From Hydrogenispora ethanolica (GTDB lineage: Bacteria > Bacillota > UBA4882 > UBA8346), in contig NZ_SLUN01000001.1 of assembly GCF_004340685.1 (NCBI RefSeq), forward strand, positions 124,001 to 188,000: DNA of 64,000 nt, given 5' to 3'. The first letter of the stretch is position 1. Each line of letters opens with the position of its first letter. The notes under the pieces were generated by a model. That model ran no database searches and was not told where the DNA came from. It saw nothing but the letters and a program-made list of their open reading frames with translations. Shown piece by piece: positions 43,802 through 53,046 of the stretch. The translations under genes were made by a program, and so were the position numbers.

Positions 43802-44434
43802 ATGGAAAGTCATAGCGCCTCCGGCGAAACCCGGTTGGAACGAAAAAAGGAAGAAATGAAACAGAAAATTATCGCGGTGGCCATGTCCCTGTTTAAAAAC
43901 CAGGGCGTAGAAGGGACCACCATGGAACAGATCGCCAATGAAGCCGATATCGCCAAAGGAACGCTTTATAACTACTTTCCGGTCAAAGAGGCTATCATCA
44001 GCGAATTTATCCGGCGTTCCTTCCAGGAAAAGAGTTCCGAGCGAATCCTGCGGTTGCGGGAAATGCCCGACACCCGCTCGCGGATGGTTCTTATCTTAGC
44101 GGAGTTAATGGCGGGAATCCGGCCTCAAAAAGAAATTTTCGAAAAATATCTCATCTACCAGATTCAGAATATGATCTCACTCCATCCCGACGCCGGTGTG
44201 AAAAGCGGGTTTGAACTCTTGGGAAGCGAAATTATCGAACTGGGCCAAAAAAACGGCGAGATCCGGAGCGATCTGCCGTTCGGCATCCTCAAGGCCCTGT
44301 TCGACTTCATCTTCGTCGAGGTCGCCCAACAATTTTATGCCGCGCCGGAAGCGTTCAATTCCCGCACCGTCATTGAACAGTGTGTGGATTTGTTCATGGA
44401 TGGAGCTGCTACTCCGGTGGTTAAACACATCTAG
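43802..44434 (+). CDS. TetR-family regulator
   Basis: The 210-residue regulator has a basic N-terminal tail and a standard TetR helix-turn-helix (about 20-65: IAVAMSLFKNQGVEGTTMEQ, then IAKGTLYNYFPVKEAIISEF). A helical ligand domain follows. AAGGAG stands 7 bases before the ATG. The esterase gene follows 95 bases later on the same strand and is the probable target, so its ligand may be a hydrolase substrate (inference). Confidence 0.9.
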   Translation: MESHSASGETRLERKKEEMKQKIIAVAMSLFKNQGVEGTTMEQIANEADIAKGTLYNYFPVKEAIISEFIRRSFQEKSSERILRLREMPDTRSRMVLILAELMAGIRPQKEIFEKYLIYQIQNMISLHPDAGVKSGFELLGSEIIELGQKNGEIRSDLPFGILKALFDFIFVEVAQQFYAAPEAFNSRTVIEQCVDLFMDGAATPVVKHI

Positions 44435-44529
44435 AAGAATTTTGGAAAATCGCGATGCTTTAACGCGTTTTCCAAAATTGTAATTCGGCCATTGAACCAC
44501 CGGATTCATGAAAACGATAGGAGGATATC

Positions 44530-45459
44530 ATGTCCAGTCTGCGCAATCGTCTCTTTGTCGCTCTGTTACGAAAAAGCCCCGCCACCAAAGTGGTATGGGA
44601 TGAAAACACCTCGGTGGCCGCGTTTCGCCAATCCTGCGAGGAAGGGGCCAAAAGGTTCGGTAAAATACCGGACGACTTGACGGTTTCACCCGTCTCGATC
44701 GAGGGGATTGCCGCGGAATGGCTTCGGTCTTCCGGGGCTCCCAGGGATAAAGTCATCCTGTTCTGCCACGGCGGGGGCTATGTTTCGGGATCCTGCGCCG
44801 ATCACCGGGTTCATGCCGCCAAAGTTGTCCGGGGAAGCGGCATCGCCGCCCTGCTCTTTGAGTACCGCCTGGCGCCGGAACACCCTTATCCGGCGGCTAT
44901 CGAGGACTCGGTCACCGTCTACCGCTGGTTGCTGAACCAGGGTACCGCGGCATCGGATATCGTGATAGCGGGCGATTCGGCGGGAGGGGGATTATGCCTG
45001 GCGACATTGCTGGCGCTCCGGGATCGGGGCCTTCCCCTGCCTGCGGCGGCGGTGGCGGTCTCGCCCTGGACCGATCTGAAGTGTAGCGGAGCGTCGTACC
45101 GGACCAATGCCGGGGTCTGCCTGTCGCCCAAAAACTCCTGGACGATTTTTAGCCAATATTATGTGGCCGGCAACGATCCGGCCCTGCCGTACATCTCTCC
45201 GCTCTACGGAGAGCTTGGCGGTCTTCCGCCGCTGCTCATTTATGCCGGAGGCGATGAAATCCTGCTGGACGACGCGGTCCGGTTCGCCGAGAAGGCCACC
45301 CAGGCCGGGGTCGATGTCTCGCTACAAGTGGTGGAAGGAATGATGCATTGTTTCCCCTTCCTGCCCCCTGTGATTCCCGAAGCAAAAGCGGCCATGAAAG
45401 AGATTTGCGCTTTCATCAGAAAGCACCTGATTGAAAAGGATTCGCTGGTAAAATCATAA
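44530..45459 (+). CDS. Alpha/beta hydrolase, hormone-sensitive-lipase-type esterase
   Basis: The 309-residue enzyme has the HSL-family HGGGYVSG oxyanion motif (about 80), the nucleophile elbow GDSAGGG (Ser about 154), a catalytic Asp in the GGDEILLDD region and a His in GMMHCFPF. The EYRLAPEHPYPAA segment is diagnostic. It should hydrolyse short-chain esters in the cytoplasm. AGGAGG-like GATAGGAGG is about 8 bases from the ATG. Confidence 0.93.
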   Translation: MSSLRNRLFVALLRKSPATKVVWDENTSVAAFRQSCEEGAKRFGKIPDDLTVSPVSIEGIAAEWLRSSGAPRDKVILFCHGGGYVSGSCADHRVHAAKVVRGSGIAALLFEYRLAPEHPYPAAIEDSVTVYRWLLNQGTAASDIVIAGDSAGGGLCLATLLALRDRGLPLPAAAVAVSPWTDLKCSGASYRTNAGVCLSPKNSWTIFSQYYVAGNDPALPYISPLYGELGGLPPLLIYAGGDEILLDDAVRFAEKATQAGVDVSLQVVEGMMHCFPFLPPVIPEAKAAMKEICAFIRKHLIEKDSLVKS

Positions 45460-45470
45460 TTCAATAAAAA

Positions 45471-45508
45471 AACCGGAAAGCCATTCTGAGCCTCCGGTCT
45501 TCTTTTTT
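45471..45508 (+). terminator. Intrinsic terminator of the esterase gene
   Basis: The stem ACCGGA/TCCGGT is followed by CTTCTTTTTT. Confidence 0.7.
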
Positions 45509-45544
45509 ATGGACGAGTAGTTTATGGGGAAACATTTCGCAAGC

Positions 45545-46846
45545 TCAATGAGAGTCCACGCCCTGCACGGTCCGGTCAAAGAGGTCGAAATAGTTTTCGA
45601 ACGTCTTGGCGGTGCATTCGGGGTGCTTGATGCGGATGCCCGGGGCCCGCAAGCCCACCAGGGCCAGGGCCATCGCCATCCGGTGGTCGTCGTAGGTTTC
45701 CAGCTCGGCCGGCTGCGGGGTTCCCGGATAGATGACCAGGCCGTCGCCGTTCACCTCGGCCCGGATGCCCAGGCGGGTCAGTTCATTGACGATCGCCGTC
45801 AGCCGGTCGGATTCGTGATAGCGGATGAAGCCGATATTCCGGATGATCGTCGGTGAGGCGGCGAAGGGCGCCAGGGCCGCCACGGTCGGCGTCTGGTCGG
45901 GCAAGCCGCTCATATCCACGTCCACCCCGGGGAAACGGCCGCCCGCCGGACCGGTCAGGCGGATCCCGTCCTCCTCGGGACGGACCTTGCAGCCCATCTG
46001 TTTCAGGATATCCAGCAGCTTAATATCGCCTTGCAAAGTATCCAGGCTGGCGCCGCGGACCAGCACGGTCCCGCCGGTGAGCGCGGCCATGGCAAAGAAG
46101 TAGCCGGCATTGGAGAGGTCCGGCTCGATCGCGTAATCCAGCCCCTGATAGCGTTGGCCGGCGGCGACAGTGAACGATTTGAAATCCCGGTGGCTGGCCT
46201 TGACCCCGAAATCGGCCATCATCCGCAGGGTCATGGCGACAAACGGTTTGGCGGGGAGTTCCCCCTCGATCGCGATCTCGGTATCGGCGGCGCTGAAACA
46301 GGCCACCATCAACAAGGCGCTCAAAAACTGGCTGCTCTGGCTGGCGGCCAATCGTACCCGCCCGCCTTGGAGCCCGTTGCTTTTGATCCGGAACGGCAAC
46401 GCGTCCGGCTTCCCCGGAAAGCTGAAATCCGCTCCCTGCTCCCGGAGGGCCCCGACGAGCGGAGCCATCGGCCTGGCGCTCATCTGCTCCGAGGCTTCCA
46501 CCAGGTATTCGCCGCGGCCCGCGGCCAGCATCGCCGATAAAAAACGGGCCGCCGTCCCGGCGCTGCCCACGTAAATGGCTGCCGTCCGCTTGGGGATCGC
46601 GCCATTTTGCCCGATGATCTGCACTGCCTTGTTGGTTTCATTGAAAGCCACCGGGAAACCCAGCTTGACCAGACACTGCAGGAAATTGCGACTGTCATCG
46701 CTGAATAACACGTTATCCAGCGTGACCATGTGGTCGCTCAGGGCCGCCAACAGCAATGCCCGGTTGGTAATACTTTTGGAACCGGGGATCTCCACCACGG
46801 CGTCTACCGGCCGCCTCGCCGGCGGCACCGCGTAAGGTCTTGCCAT
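45545..46846 (-). CDS. aroA: 3-phosphoshikimate 1-carboxyvinyltransferase (EPSP synthase)
   Basis: The 433-residue enzyme of the shikimate pathway joins shikimate 3-phosphate and PEP. Visible signatures are EIPGSKSITNRALLLAAL (about 20), GSAGTAARFLSAML (about 95; the usual class I LGNAGTAMRPL is altered) and the C-terminal RYHESDRLTAIVNEL and DDHRMAMALAL. It stands alone, away from other aromatic genes. GAGGTG lies 8 bases before the ATG at 46846. The GTAARFLSA form of the PEP loop suggests the more divergent, class II-like enzymes (inference). Confidence 0.93.
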   Translation of the reverse strand: MARPYAVPPARRPVDAVVEIPGSKSITNRALLLAALSDHMVTLDNVLFSDDSRNFLQCLVKLGFPVAFNETNKAVQIIGQNGAIPKRTAAIYVGSAGTAARFLSAMLAAGRGEYLVEASEQMSARPMAPLVGALREQGADFSFPGKPDALPFRIKSNGLQGGRVRLAASQSSQFLSALLMVACFSAADTEIAIEGELPAKPFVAMTLRMMADFGVKASHRDFKSFTVAAGQRYQGLDYAIEPDLSNAGYFFAMAALTGGTVLVRGASLDTLQGDIKLLDILKQMGCKVRPEEDGIRLTGPAGGRFPGVDVDMSGLPDQTPTVAALAPFAASPTIIRNIGFIRYHESDRLTAIVNELTRLGIRAEVNGDGLVIYPGTPQPAELETYDDHRMAMALALVGLRAPGIRIKHPECTAKTFENYFDLFDRTVQGVDSH

Positions 46847-46971
46847 CCTGTTCACCTCGATTTCATCAGCCCCTTTATTATATCACTCCATCGTACCGCC
46901 GCAAGCCAATGAACGGTAAACAAGAAGTTAATTAGGCGGCTCTCGGCGCTGTGCGGCAGGCCGGGCCGGGA

Positions 46972-49900
46972 TCAACCCCGTTCCACCCGGACCTGGCTGC
47001 CGGCTCCGTCCAGGCCGGCCGGGCGGATGATCAACCGCCGCGGGATCCGGTTGCGCAGCTCCGGCAGGTGGCTGATGAGGCCGATCACCAAATGCTCCTG
47101 TCTGAGCCGCTCCAACGAGTCCAGCACCACTTCCAGCAGGCCGGGATCGAGCGTGCCAAAGCCTTCGTCGAGGAAGAAGAATTCCAGCGGATTGCGCCCA
47201 TTCAGCTGAATCTTGGCGGACAGCGCCAGGGCCAGCGCCAGCGAGACCAGGAACGTTTCGCCGCCCGAGAGCGAGCTGACCGGCCGGGCCAGGCCGCCGT
47301 TGCCGTTGTCGCAGATGATGAAGTCCTTGTTTTCGTCCAGCTTCAACAGGTACCGGCCGTTGGTCAGGTTTTGCAACCGTCCCGAAGCGTCCTGCAAGAT
47401 ATAGCGCAGATGCTCCTCGGCGATGTAGGCCACAAAGGCGTCGCCCTGCAGCAGGCGGTGCATCTCGTCGGCCTGCGCCTTGCGGCCGGCCAGCCGTCCG
47501 CGGTCCTTTTGATACTGGCGGATCCGCTCATATTTGGCGGCCATATTGGCCAGGGTGGACTCCAGTCCCCCGATCTCGCCGGCGATCCGTTCCTTGGCCG
47601 CTCCGGCCTGGCCCCGGACCGCCTGGATCTCCGCCCAGGCTTCGGGAGGAACGGTTTGGCCGTCCAGCTTGGCCAGGTTCTGCTCGATCTGGGCCGCCAG
47701 CTTTTTGGCGGCATCCTCAAAGGCGGCGCAGGCCGCTTTGAGCTGTTCCCGTTCGGCCGTTGTCCGCAGCGCCGCCGCGAACGCCGCGGCGGATTCGAAA
47801 CCGTGAGCCGACAGCTGCTCGTTGAGCGCCGCTCCGGCATGGTCCAGCGCCGCTTGGGCCGATTCCTGCCGCTGCAGCGCGGCGGAGCGCCGGTTGGCCA
47901 AGGCCTGCAAGCTTTCCCGGGAGGCTTCGTAGGCCGTTTTGGCCTCCGTCCGGTTCCGCTCCAGCAACGCCAGGGCCCCCTCGGCCTCGGCCAGCAAAAT
48001 CTCGACCGGCCGGCCGCCGGTGACCGCGCGCAGCCTGTCCTGGCGCTCCTGAAGCTCCCGCTCCAGATTCCGGCGGTCCGCTTCCCGGCCGGTCCATTCG
48101 GCGCGGGCCGTATCCAGCTCGGTTTGGAGCTTTTCATAAAGCTGCCCGGCTTTTTCCAGTTCCCCCGCGATGACGGCCAGCTTCTTGCGGCCTTCCTCCG
48201 AGGCTTTATCCTGAGCGGAGATCTGTTGCGATCGCTCCACGAATCCGGCGCTCAGGCCCAGCGCGGCGCGGAGGGCTTCATACTCGGCCGCCAGGCCCGC
48301 CGAGGCGTCTTGGGCTCCGGCCAGTTCCCGTTCCAGGCGGTCCAGGCCGTTCCGGCAGGCATCCAGTTCCGCACCGAGCTGGGCCACGACCCGCTCCCGC
48401 TCCAGCCGTTGCTGCCGCAGCCCGGCCAGTTCCCGCTCCCATTCGCCGTCCCGCTTCTCCCAGGCGGCGATGGCTTCATGGAGCGCCTGCAGGCGTTCTT
48501 TTTCGAATTGCAACAACTCCGGCCAGCGCTCGGAAGGCTGGCCGGCCCAGACGGCGGGCAAGCCCGCTTGAAGCTCCGTCCATTGTTCCAACGCCGCCTG
48601 CTGCTTCTCCCGGAGCTTGGCCTGTTGTTCCGCGTCGCCCGCCCGCCGGGTCTGATGCTGCAGCATTTCCCGGTTCAGTTGGTCGGCGGCCTGCCGCAGC
48701 CGTTCCAGCTGAGTTTCGAGCTCCGCCAGTTCGGCCCGCTCCCGTTCCAATGCCGCCGGATCGAGGCCGGCCGCCGGGTGCGGATGATGCGCCGAACCGC
48801 AAACCGGGCAGGGAGTCCCCGCGGCGAGGCCCGCCGCCAGGACCGCCGCGGCGTTGGCGGTTTCATGCTCTTGCAGCGCGGCCTGACGGCGCTGCCGTTC
48901 CGTCTCCAGACCGGCCGACCGGCGCTCCCATTCCGCGCTCCGGGTCCGCCCCTCTTCCAAGCGCCGTTCATATTCCCGCAGCCGCTCATCCAGGCCGTCC
49001 AGCTCGTCCTGGCCCGCTTGAATGGCAGCCGACAACGCCGACAAAGCATCCAGTTGCCGTTCCAAATGGCTCAGCCGTTCCCGCTCAGCGGCGTAACTGC
49101 TTAGGTCGCCCGGTTTGGCCCGGGCATGCCCGGCCCGGTCCGTCTCCAGCCGGCCGGTCCGTTCCAGCACTTCCGCCAAAGCGGTCCGTTCCGCCGTCAA
49201 CCGCTCCGCCAGAGCATCCCGGCTCGCTGCCTCATCGGTTCGCGCCGCGCTCAGCTTGGCGACCTCCGCCTTTCGGTTGACGTACTCCTGTTCCAGGCGC
49301 ACCCCGGTCTGAACCCGCTCCCGCAGCTCGACGGGGACCGTCAAGCCGGCCAGCTCCGCCTCCAGCCGTTTCCGGTCCGCCTCCTTCTCCGCCTTGTACT
49401 TTTCGCCCTTGGCCAAACGGCTCTGATGCTCGGCGACCCGCGCCGCCAACCCGTTCTGCTCCGCGACCAGCGCCGCCAGGTCCTCCTCCTTCCGCCGCAG
49501 CTCCGCCGTTTCGGCCACCAACGGCCGGAGCCGCGCCTGCCGGGCGATCCACTCCGGCTGTCCTTCCCGGAAAGCGGTTTCGGCGGCGTTTAGGGCCGCC
49601 GCCAAACGGCCATGGCGCGCCTCCTCCGCCTCATACAGCGCGGCCGCGGCCTCCAGCTCGCGCCGGCCGTCCTGGCAGGCGGCGGCAGCCCGCCGCTGAG
49701 CTTCGTCATAGGGCCGGACCGCCTCGGCCGCCTCGGCGCGGCGCAGGATCCCGCAACGCTCCCGGTGGGCGTCCTGCTCCCGCAGGTGTTCCCGCTCGGC
49801 CTGGCGCAACCGCTCCAACTCCTCTTGGAGCTGCCAGAGCGCAGCCACTCTCGCGTAATCCCGTTCCACCGCTTCGGCGCGGACCACGATCGCCCGGCGT

Positions 49901-50595
49901 TCCGTTTCCTTCCGCTCCAGCTCCTCCCGGAGTTGCTGCAGGGTTTCGCCGGAGACATTGCCCAGCTCGCGCAGGATCCCGTCCACCCGGTCCAGCTCCG
50001 CGCCGAGCCGCTCCCGCTCCCCCTTGACCTTCTCGCTCAGCTTGCTGCCGTATTCGGCCAGGGCGAAGATGCGCTCCATCATCCGCACCCGGTCGGCGTC
50101 GCGCAGCTTCAAAAACTGCGAAAACTCCCCCTGGGGCAATACCACCGAGCGGGTGAAGTCCTCCATGGTCAAACCGATGATCTCCTCGACCCTGCGGGTG
50201 ACCTCGGTCGGTCCGTCCGCCAGGATCGTTTCCCCGCCCGCTCCCAGTTCGATAAGACGGCAGACCCCGGCCGTCACCGAGTCCCGTTTTTCTTTATTCC
50301 GCCGGAAGCTCCGCTCGACCCGGTAGCTGCGCCGGTCCTCCGCCGGCCCGATGGCGAAGGTGAAGGCCACTTCCAGCCGGTCTTTCTGGCTGTTGAGGAT
50401 CCCTTGGGTATTCTTGGCGGCCCGTTTCACCGAGCCGTACAGGGCCAGGGTGATCGCGTCGAGAATGGTCGACTTGCCGCTGCCGGTGGGGCCGAAGATT
50501 CCGAACAATCCCGCCCCGGCCAGCTCGGCGAAGTCCACTTCCTGCCGTTCCTTGAAACTATGTAAACCCTCGATGGCTACCCTAAGCGGTCGCAT
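46972..50595 (-). CDS. sbcC: Nuclease SbcCD, SMC-like ATPase subunit
   Basis: The 1207-residue protein has Walker A at the start (IFGPTGSGKSTILDAITLAL, about 30-49), long coiled coils, and a central zinc hook CPVCGSAHHPHPAA (about 590). The C-terminal signature is SLSGGETFLVSLALALALS, with Walker B FFLDEGFGTLD. With SbcD it forms a nuclease that opens hairpins and DNA ends. It overlaps the sbcD stop by 14 bases. GGGAGGTG is about 8 bases before the ATG. The hairpin-cutting role is notable next to so many palindromic repeats. Confidence 0.95.
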   Translation of the reverse strand: MRPLRVAIEGLHSFKERQEVDFAELAGAGLFGIFGPTGSGKSTILDAITLALYGSVKRAAKNTQGILNSQKDRLEVAFTFAIGPAEDRRSYRVERSFRRNKEKRDSVTAGVCRLIELGAGGETILADGPTEVTRRVEEIIGLTMEDFTRSVVLPQGEFSQFLKLRDADRVRMMERIFALAEYGSKLSEKVKGERERLGAELDRVDGILRELGNVSGETLQQLREELERKETERRAIVVRAEAVERDYARVAALWQLQEELERLRQAEREHLREQDAHRERCGILRRAEAAEAVRPYDEAQRRAAAACQDGRRELEAAAALYEAEEARHGRLAAALNAAETAFREGQPEWIARQARLRPLVAETAELRRKEEDLAALVAEQNGLAARVAEHQSRLAKGEKYKAEKEADRKRLEAELAGLTVPVELRERVQTGVRLEQEYVNRKAEVAKLSAARTDEAASRDALAERLTAERTALAEVLERTGRLETDRAGHARAKPGDLSSYAAERERLSHLERQLDALSALSAAIQAGQDELDGLDERLREYERRLEEGRTRSAEWERRSAGLETERQRRQAALQEHETANAAAVLAAGLAAGTPCPVCGSAHHPHPAAGLDPAALERERAELAELETQLERLRQAADQLNREMLQHQTRRAGDAEQQAKLREKQQAALEQWTELQAGLPAVWAGQPSERWPELLQFEKERLQALHEAIAAWEKRDGEWERELAGLRQQRLERERVVAQLGAELDACRNGLDRLERELAGAQDASAGLAAEYEALRAALGLSAGFVERSQQISAQDKASEEGRKKLAVIAGELEKAGQLYEKLQTELDTARAEWTGREADRRNLERELQERQDRLRAVTGGRPVEILLAEAEGALALLERNRTEAKTAYEASRESLQALANRRSAALQRQESAQAALDHAGAALNEQLSAHGFESAAAFAAALRTTAEREQLKAACAAFEDAAKKLAAQIEQNLAKLDGQTVPPEAWAEIQAVRGQAGAAKERIAGEIGGLESTLANMAAKYERIRQYQKDRGRLAGRKAQADEMHRLLQGDAFVAYIAEEHLRYILQDASGRLQNLTNGRYLLKLDENKDFIICDNGNGGLARPVSSLSGGETFLVSLALALALSAKIQLNGRNPLEFFFLDEGFGTLDPGLLEVVLDSLERLRQEHLVIGLISHLPELRNRIPRRLIIRPAGLDGAGSQVRVERG

Positions 50596-51844
50596 CCGGC
50601 TCACCTCCCGCGCTTCGTTCCTCCGCCCGCCCCGGGTCCCCGGCGGCGATCTCCAGGAAATAGTCGAGCAGCTCCGGCTTGGGCGGCACGCCGGTCCTCG
50701 CCTGGTAAAATCCGGCGAACAGCTCCGGCAGCGGCTTGGCCAGCCGGCTCTCCTCGGCTCCGGCCGGGTCAGCCGGATTGACGATCACCGGCCGGATGCC
50801 GATGAGCTCCGGCCGCGCGTTACGCAGGGTCTTAATCTCCTCCTGGGAAAGCGGCCCGTCCACCCAGATCTCCAGGTCAATCCAGGCCCCCGGGTCCCGG
50901 CCGGACTGGCACCAGGCAACCGCCTCGGCCACCCCTTCCTTCGCCACCCAGCGGACCAGCGGCCGGCCGCTCGCTAACGGCACCTTCTCGACCGCGGCCG
51001 GCGCTTCCGGCCGGGCCTCGATCAGAAAGACCGCCTTCTGGCAACCGCTCTCCGAGAAACTATACTGCAAGAGCGAACCGGCGTAATACGCCGCGCCCTT
51101 GAAGCCCGGCGCCCGCTGCGGCTTGTGCAGGTGGCCCAGGGCCACGTAATGGGCGTCCCCCGGCAACTGGTCCGGGGTCACCGTCAACGCCCCGCCCAGC
51201 TGGATCGGGCGCTCCGAGTCGGAACCCTCGCCGCCCATCACGAAGAGATGGCTCAGCGCCAGGTTGACGGTGTCCGGCCGGAACTGCCCCGCCAGCTCCT
51301 GAAAGATCCGGCCGACCTTGGCCGAGTAGGCCTGTTGCAGCAGCTCCTCGTCCAAACTCTCGGCCAGCGCCTCATCGAGCCGGGCCTCGGACGGATAGGG
51401 CAGGGCAATGATCACGGCGTGTTCGGCGACATCGGGGAGGGCTAGCTCCAGCCAGCCCGGGCCCGACCGGACCACCCGGATCCCGGCCGCGGTGGCGGTG
51501 AGTCCGGCCTGGCTCCCCGGCAGGCCCAGCAGGATGATGCCGTTCCGGTCGGCCAGGGGCCGGGCCGCGCAGAGCCGGTCCGGGCTATCATGGTTGCCGG
51601 CGATGATCACCACCGCCCGATGTCCCCCGGCGGCCAGCCGTTCCACCGCGTCATAAAAAAGTTCCTCCGCCGCAGCCGGGGGAACATAGGTATCAAAGAT
51701 GTCGCCGCTGACCAGGACCAGATCGACCGCCCGCGCCTCGGCGATCCGGCAGACCTCGTCCAGGACCTCGCGTTGCTCCGGCAACCGGTCCCGGTTCTCC
51801 AGCGTTTTGCCGAGGTGCCAGTCGGAGGTGTGCAATATTTTCAT
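50582..51844 (-). CDS. sbcD: Nuclease SbcCD, Mre11-like subunit
   Basis: The 420-residue calcineurin-like phosphoesterase has the five metal motifs of Mre11/SbcD: HTSDWHLGKTLENRDR, VLVSGDIFDTYVPP, IIAGNHDSPDRL, ALSHLFVMGG and YVALGHLHKPQ. It cuts DNA at hairpins and ends together with SbcC, which follows with overlap. AGGAG lies 8 bases before the ATG. Confidence 0.96.
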   Translation of the reverse strand: MKILHTSDWHLGKTLENRDRLPEQREVLDEVCRIAEARAVDLVLVSGDIFDTYVPPAAAEELFYDAVERLAAGGHRAVVIIAGNHDSPDRLCAARPLADRNGIILLGLPGSQAGLTATAAGIRVVRSGPGWLELALPDVAEHAVIIALPYPSEARLDEALAESLDEELLQQAYSAKVGRIFQELAGQFRPDTVNLALSHLFVMGGEGSDSERPIQLGGALTVTPDQLPGDAHYVALGHLHKPQRAPGFKGAAYYAGSLLQYSFSESGCQKAVFLIEARPEAPAAVEKVPLASGRPLVRWVAKEGVAEAVAWCQSGRDPGAWIDLEIWVDGPLSQEEIKTLRNARPELIGIRPVIVNPADPAGAEESRLAKPLPELFAGFYQARTGVPPKPELLDYFLEIAAGDPGRAEERSAGGEPDATA

Positions 51845-51975
51845 GGGATGCTCCTATCCAAAATTCATTCGGAAAATTTTTCGGCAAAAGAAGACAGAAT
51901 CCTGCCGGATAAGTCAGCCCGGAACTATCCGAATGAAGCCAAAGGTAAGGGAGGACTCATGTCCCTAAACTTTTA

Positions 51976-53046
51976 TCAACCATATAAACTATCCGTTTCC
52001 CATTTTAGGGGATTATTCCGGATGTATTCACGAATCCTATTGAATTCCTGCTCGTTTCGGATAATATGTTCCCAATAATTACGTTGCCACAAGGTTCCTA
52101 ATCTAAATTGCGGTTCATTGGATTTTATCCATTGCAAACATTCATGGATACATAACGATTTATATGCCCCGACGACATCCCCAACCGTCGGTTGCATCGT
52201 GTCGGGTGTTTGGGTAGGGGCGACCCTCGCGGTCGCCCTTGCGGGTATGATATTTCGGTCATGGGTATGCGCATTGACATGGGTATTCGTTGGTCCGTGG
52301 GCACCGTTTTGGCATGGGGCACCGTTTTGGTTCGGGGCACCGTTTTGGTTCGGGGCACCGTTTTGGTTCGGGGCACCGTTTTGGCTCGGGGCACCGTTTT
52401 GGCTCGGGGCACCGTTTTGGCATGGGGCACCGTTTTGGCATGGGGCACCGTTTTGGCATGGGGCACCGTTTTGGCACGGGGCACCGTTTTGGTTCGGGGC
52501 ACCGTTTTGGTTCGGGGCACCGTTTTGGCACGGGGCACCGTTTTGGCACGGGGCACCGTTTTGGCATGGGGCACCGTTTTGGCATGGGGCACCGTTTTGG
52601 CATGGGGCACCGTTTTGGCATGGGGCACCGTTTTGGCATGGGGCACCGGCACCGTTTTGGCATGGGGCACCGTTTTGGCATGGGGCACCGTTTTGGCATG
52701 GGGCACCGTTTTGGCATGGGGCACCGTTTTGGCATGGGGCACCGTTTTGGCATGGGGCACCCGCAAGGGGTGCCCCTACGAAATGCAAAATGCCGTGGAT
52801 GTGATTGGGCATCACGACAAATTCGTCAATCGTAACATGACTGAATCGATTCGGGATCAAATGCCATTGTTCCTGAATGATTTCACCAAAATGATTGGGT
52901 ACCATTTTCCCGTGATCGATTTTTCCGAATAAATGACGTTCTCTGTTCTGAATACAAACCGTAATAAAATACATTCCCGGTGATGAATAATCATAACCCT
53001 TTAATCGAATCGACCGGCGGTGATGGATATTCGGATTGTATGTCAT
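51976..53046 (-). CDS. REP-associated tyrosine transposase (RAYT, Y1/IS200-like) with large in-frame tandem repeat
   Basis: The 356-residue protein has the Y1 HUH transposase core. N-terminal RSIRLKGYDYSSPGMYFITV is followed by the metal-binding HIH (82-84, in MPNHIHGILHFVG) and the catalytic Tyr at about 295 in VGDVVGAYKS. The RAYT tail is WQRNYWEHIIRNEQEFNRIR, then EYIRNNP. Ordinary RAYTs have about 170-250 residues. Here residues 96-247 are 25 copies of a six-residue unit (GAPCQN with C/N/S changes) placed between the HUH and Tyr motifs. The frame is intact. The start at 53046 (MTYNPNIHHR) follows GGTGG; a longer frame lacks a ribosome binding site. RAYTs act on REP palindromes in their own genome. 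Confidence 0.9.
   Translation of the reverse strand: MTYNPNIHHRRSIRLKGYDYSSPGMYFITVCIQNRERHLFGKIDHGKMVPNHFGEIIQEQWHLIPNRFSHVTIDEFVVMPNHIHGILHFVGAPLAGAPCQNGAPCQNGAPCQNGAPCQNGAPCQNGAPCQNGAGAPCQNGAPCQNGAPCQNGAPCQNGAPCQNGAPCQNGAPCQNGAPNQNGAPNQNGAPCQNGAPCQNGAPCQNGAPCQNGAPSQNGAPSQNGAPNQNGAPNQNGAPNQNGAPCQNGAHGPTNTHVNAHTHDRNIIPARATARVAPTQTPDTMQPTVGDVVGAYKSLCIHECLQWIKSNEPQFRLGTLWQRNYWEHIIRNEQEFNRIREYIRNNPLKWETDSLYG
52214..52238 (+). repeat. REP-like palindrome P1 inside the RAYT gene
   Basis: A GTAG head is followed by GGGCGACC, loop CTCGC and GGTCGCCC. A GTAG tetranucleotide at the foot of a palindrome is the known recognition feature of REP elements. It encodes the ATARVAP residues. Confidence 0.7.
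52306..52761 (-). repeat. 18-bp tandem array within the RAYT coding sequence (25 units)
   Basis: Units of the form GGCACCGTTTTGGCATGG (plus strand) repeat 25 times with one extra 6-base step (GGCACC). Variants differ only at the codon giving C, N or S (GCA/GTT/GCT, with T or C after), and neighbouring units share variants, as expected from recent local duplications. The array is 456 bases, a multiple of three. Confidence 0.95.
52754..52779 (-). repeat. REP-like palindrome P2 inside the RAYT gene
   Basis: Read on the minus strand it has a GTAG head, then GGGGCACC (its first base shared with the head), a seven-base loop (CCTTGCG) and GGTGCCCC. It is inverted relative to P1, so the pair brackets the 18-bp array with both GTAG heads outward. 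Its right arm flows directly into the first 18-bp unit. Confidence 0.7.

Noticed and set aside
52118-52932. Long plus-strand and alternative minus-strand frames across the 18-bp array (APFWHG, VLAWGT, HRFGMG and KRCPMP repeats)
   Set aside because: Several frames stay open because the unit has no stop in any of them. Only the RAYT frame is joined to conserved motifs on both sides.
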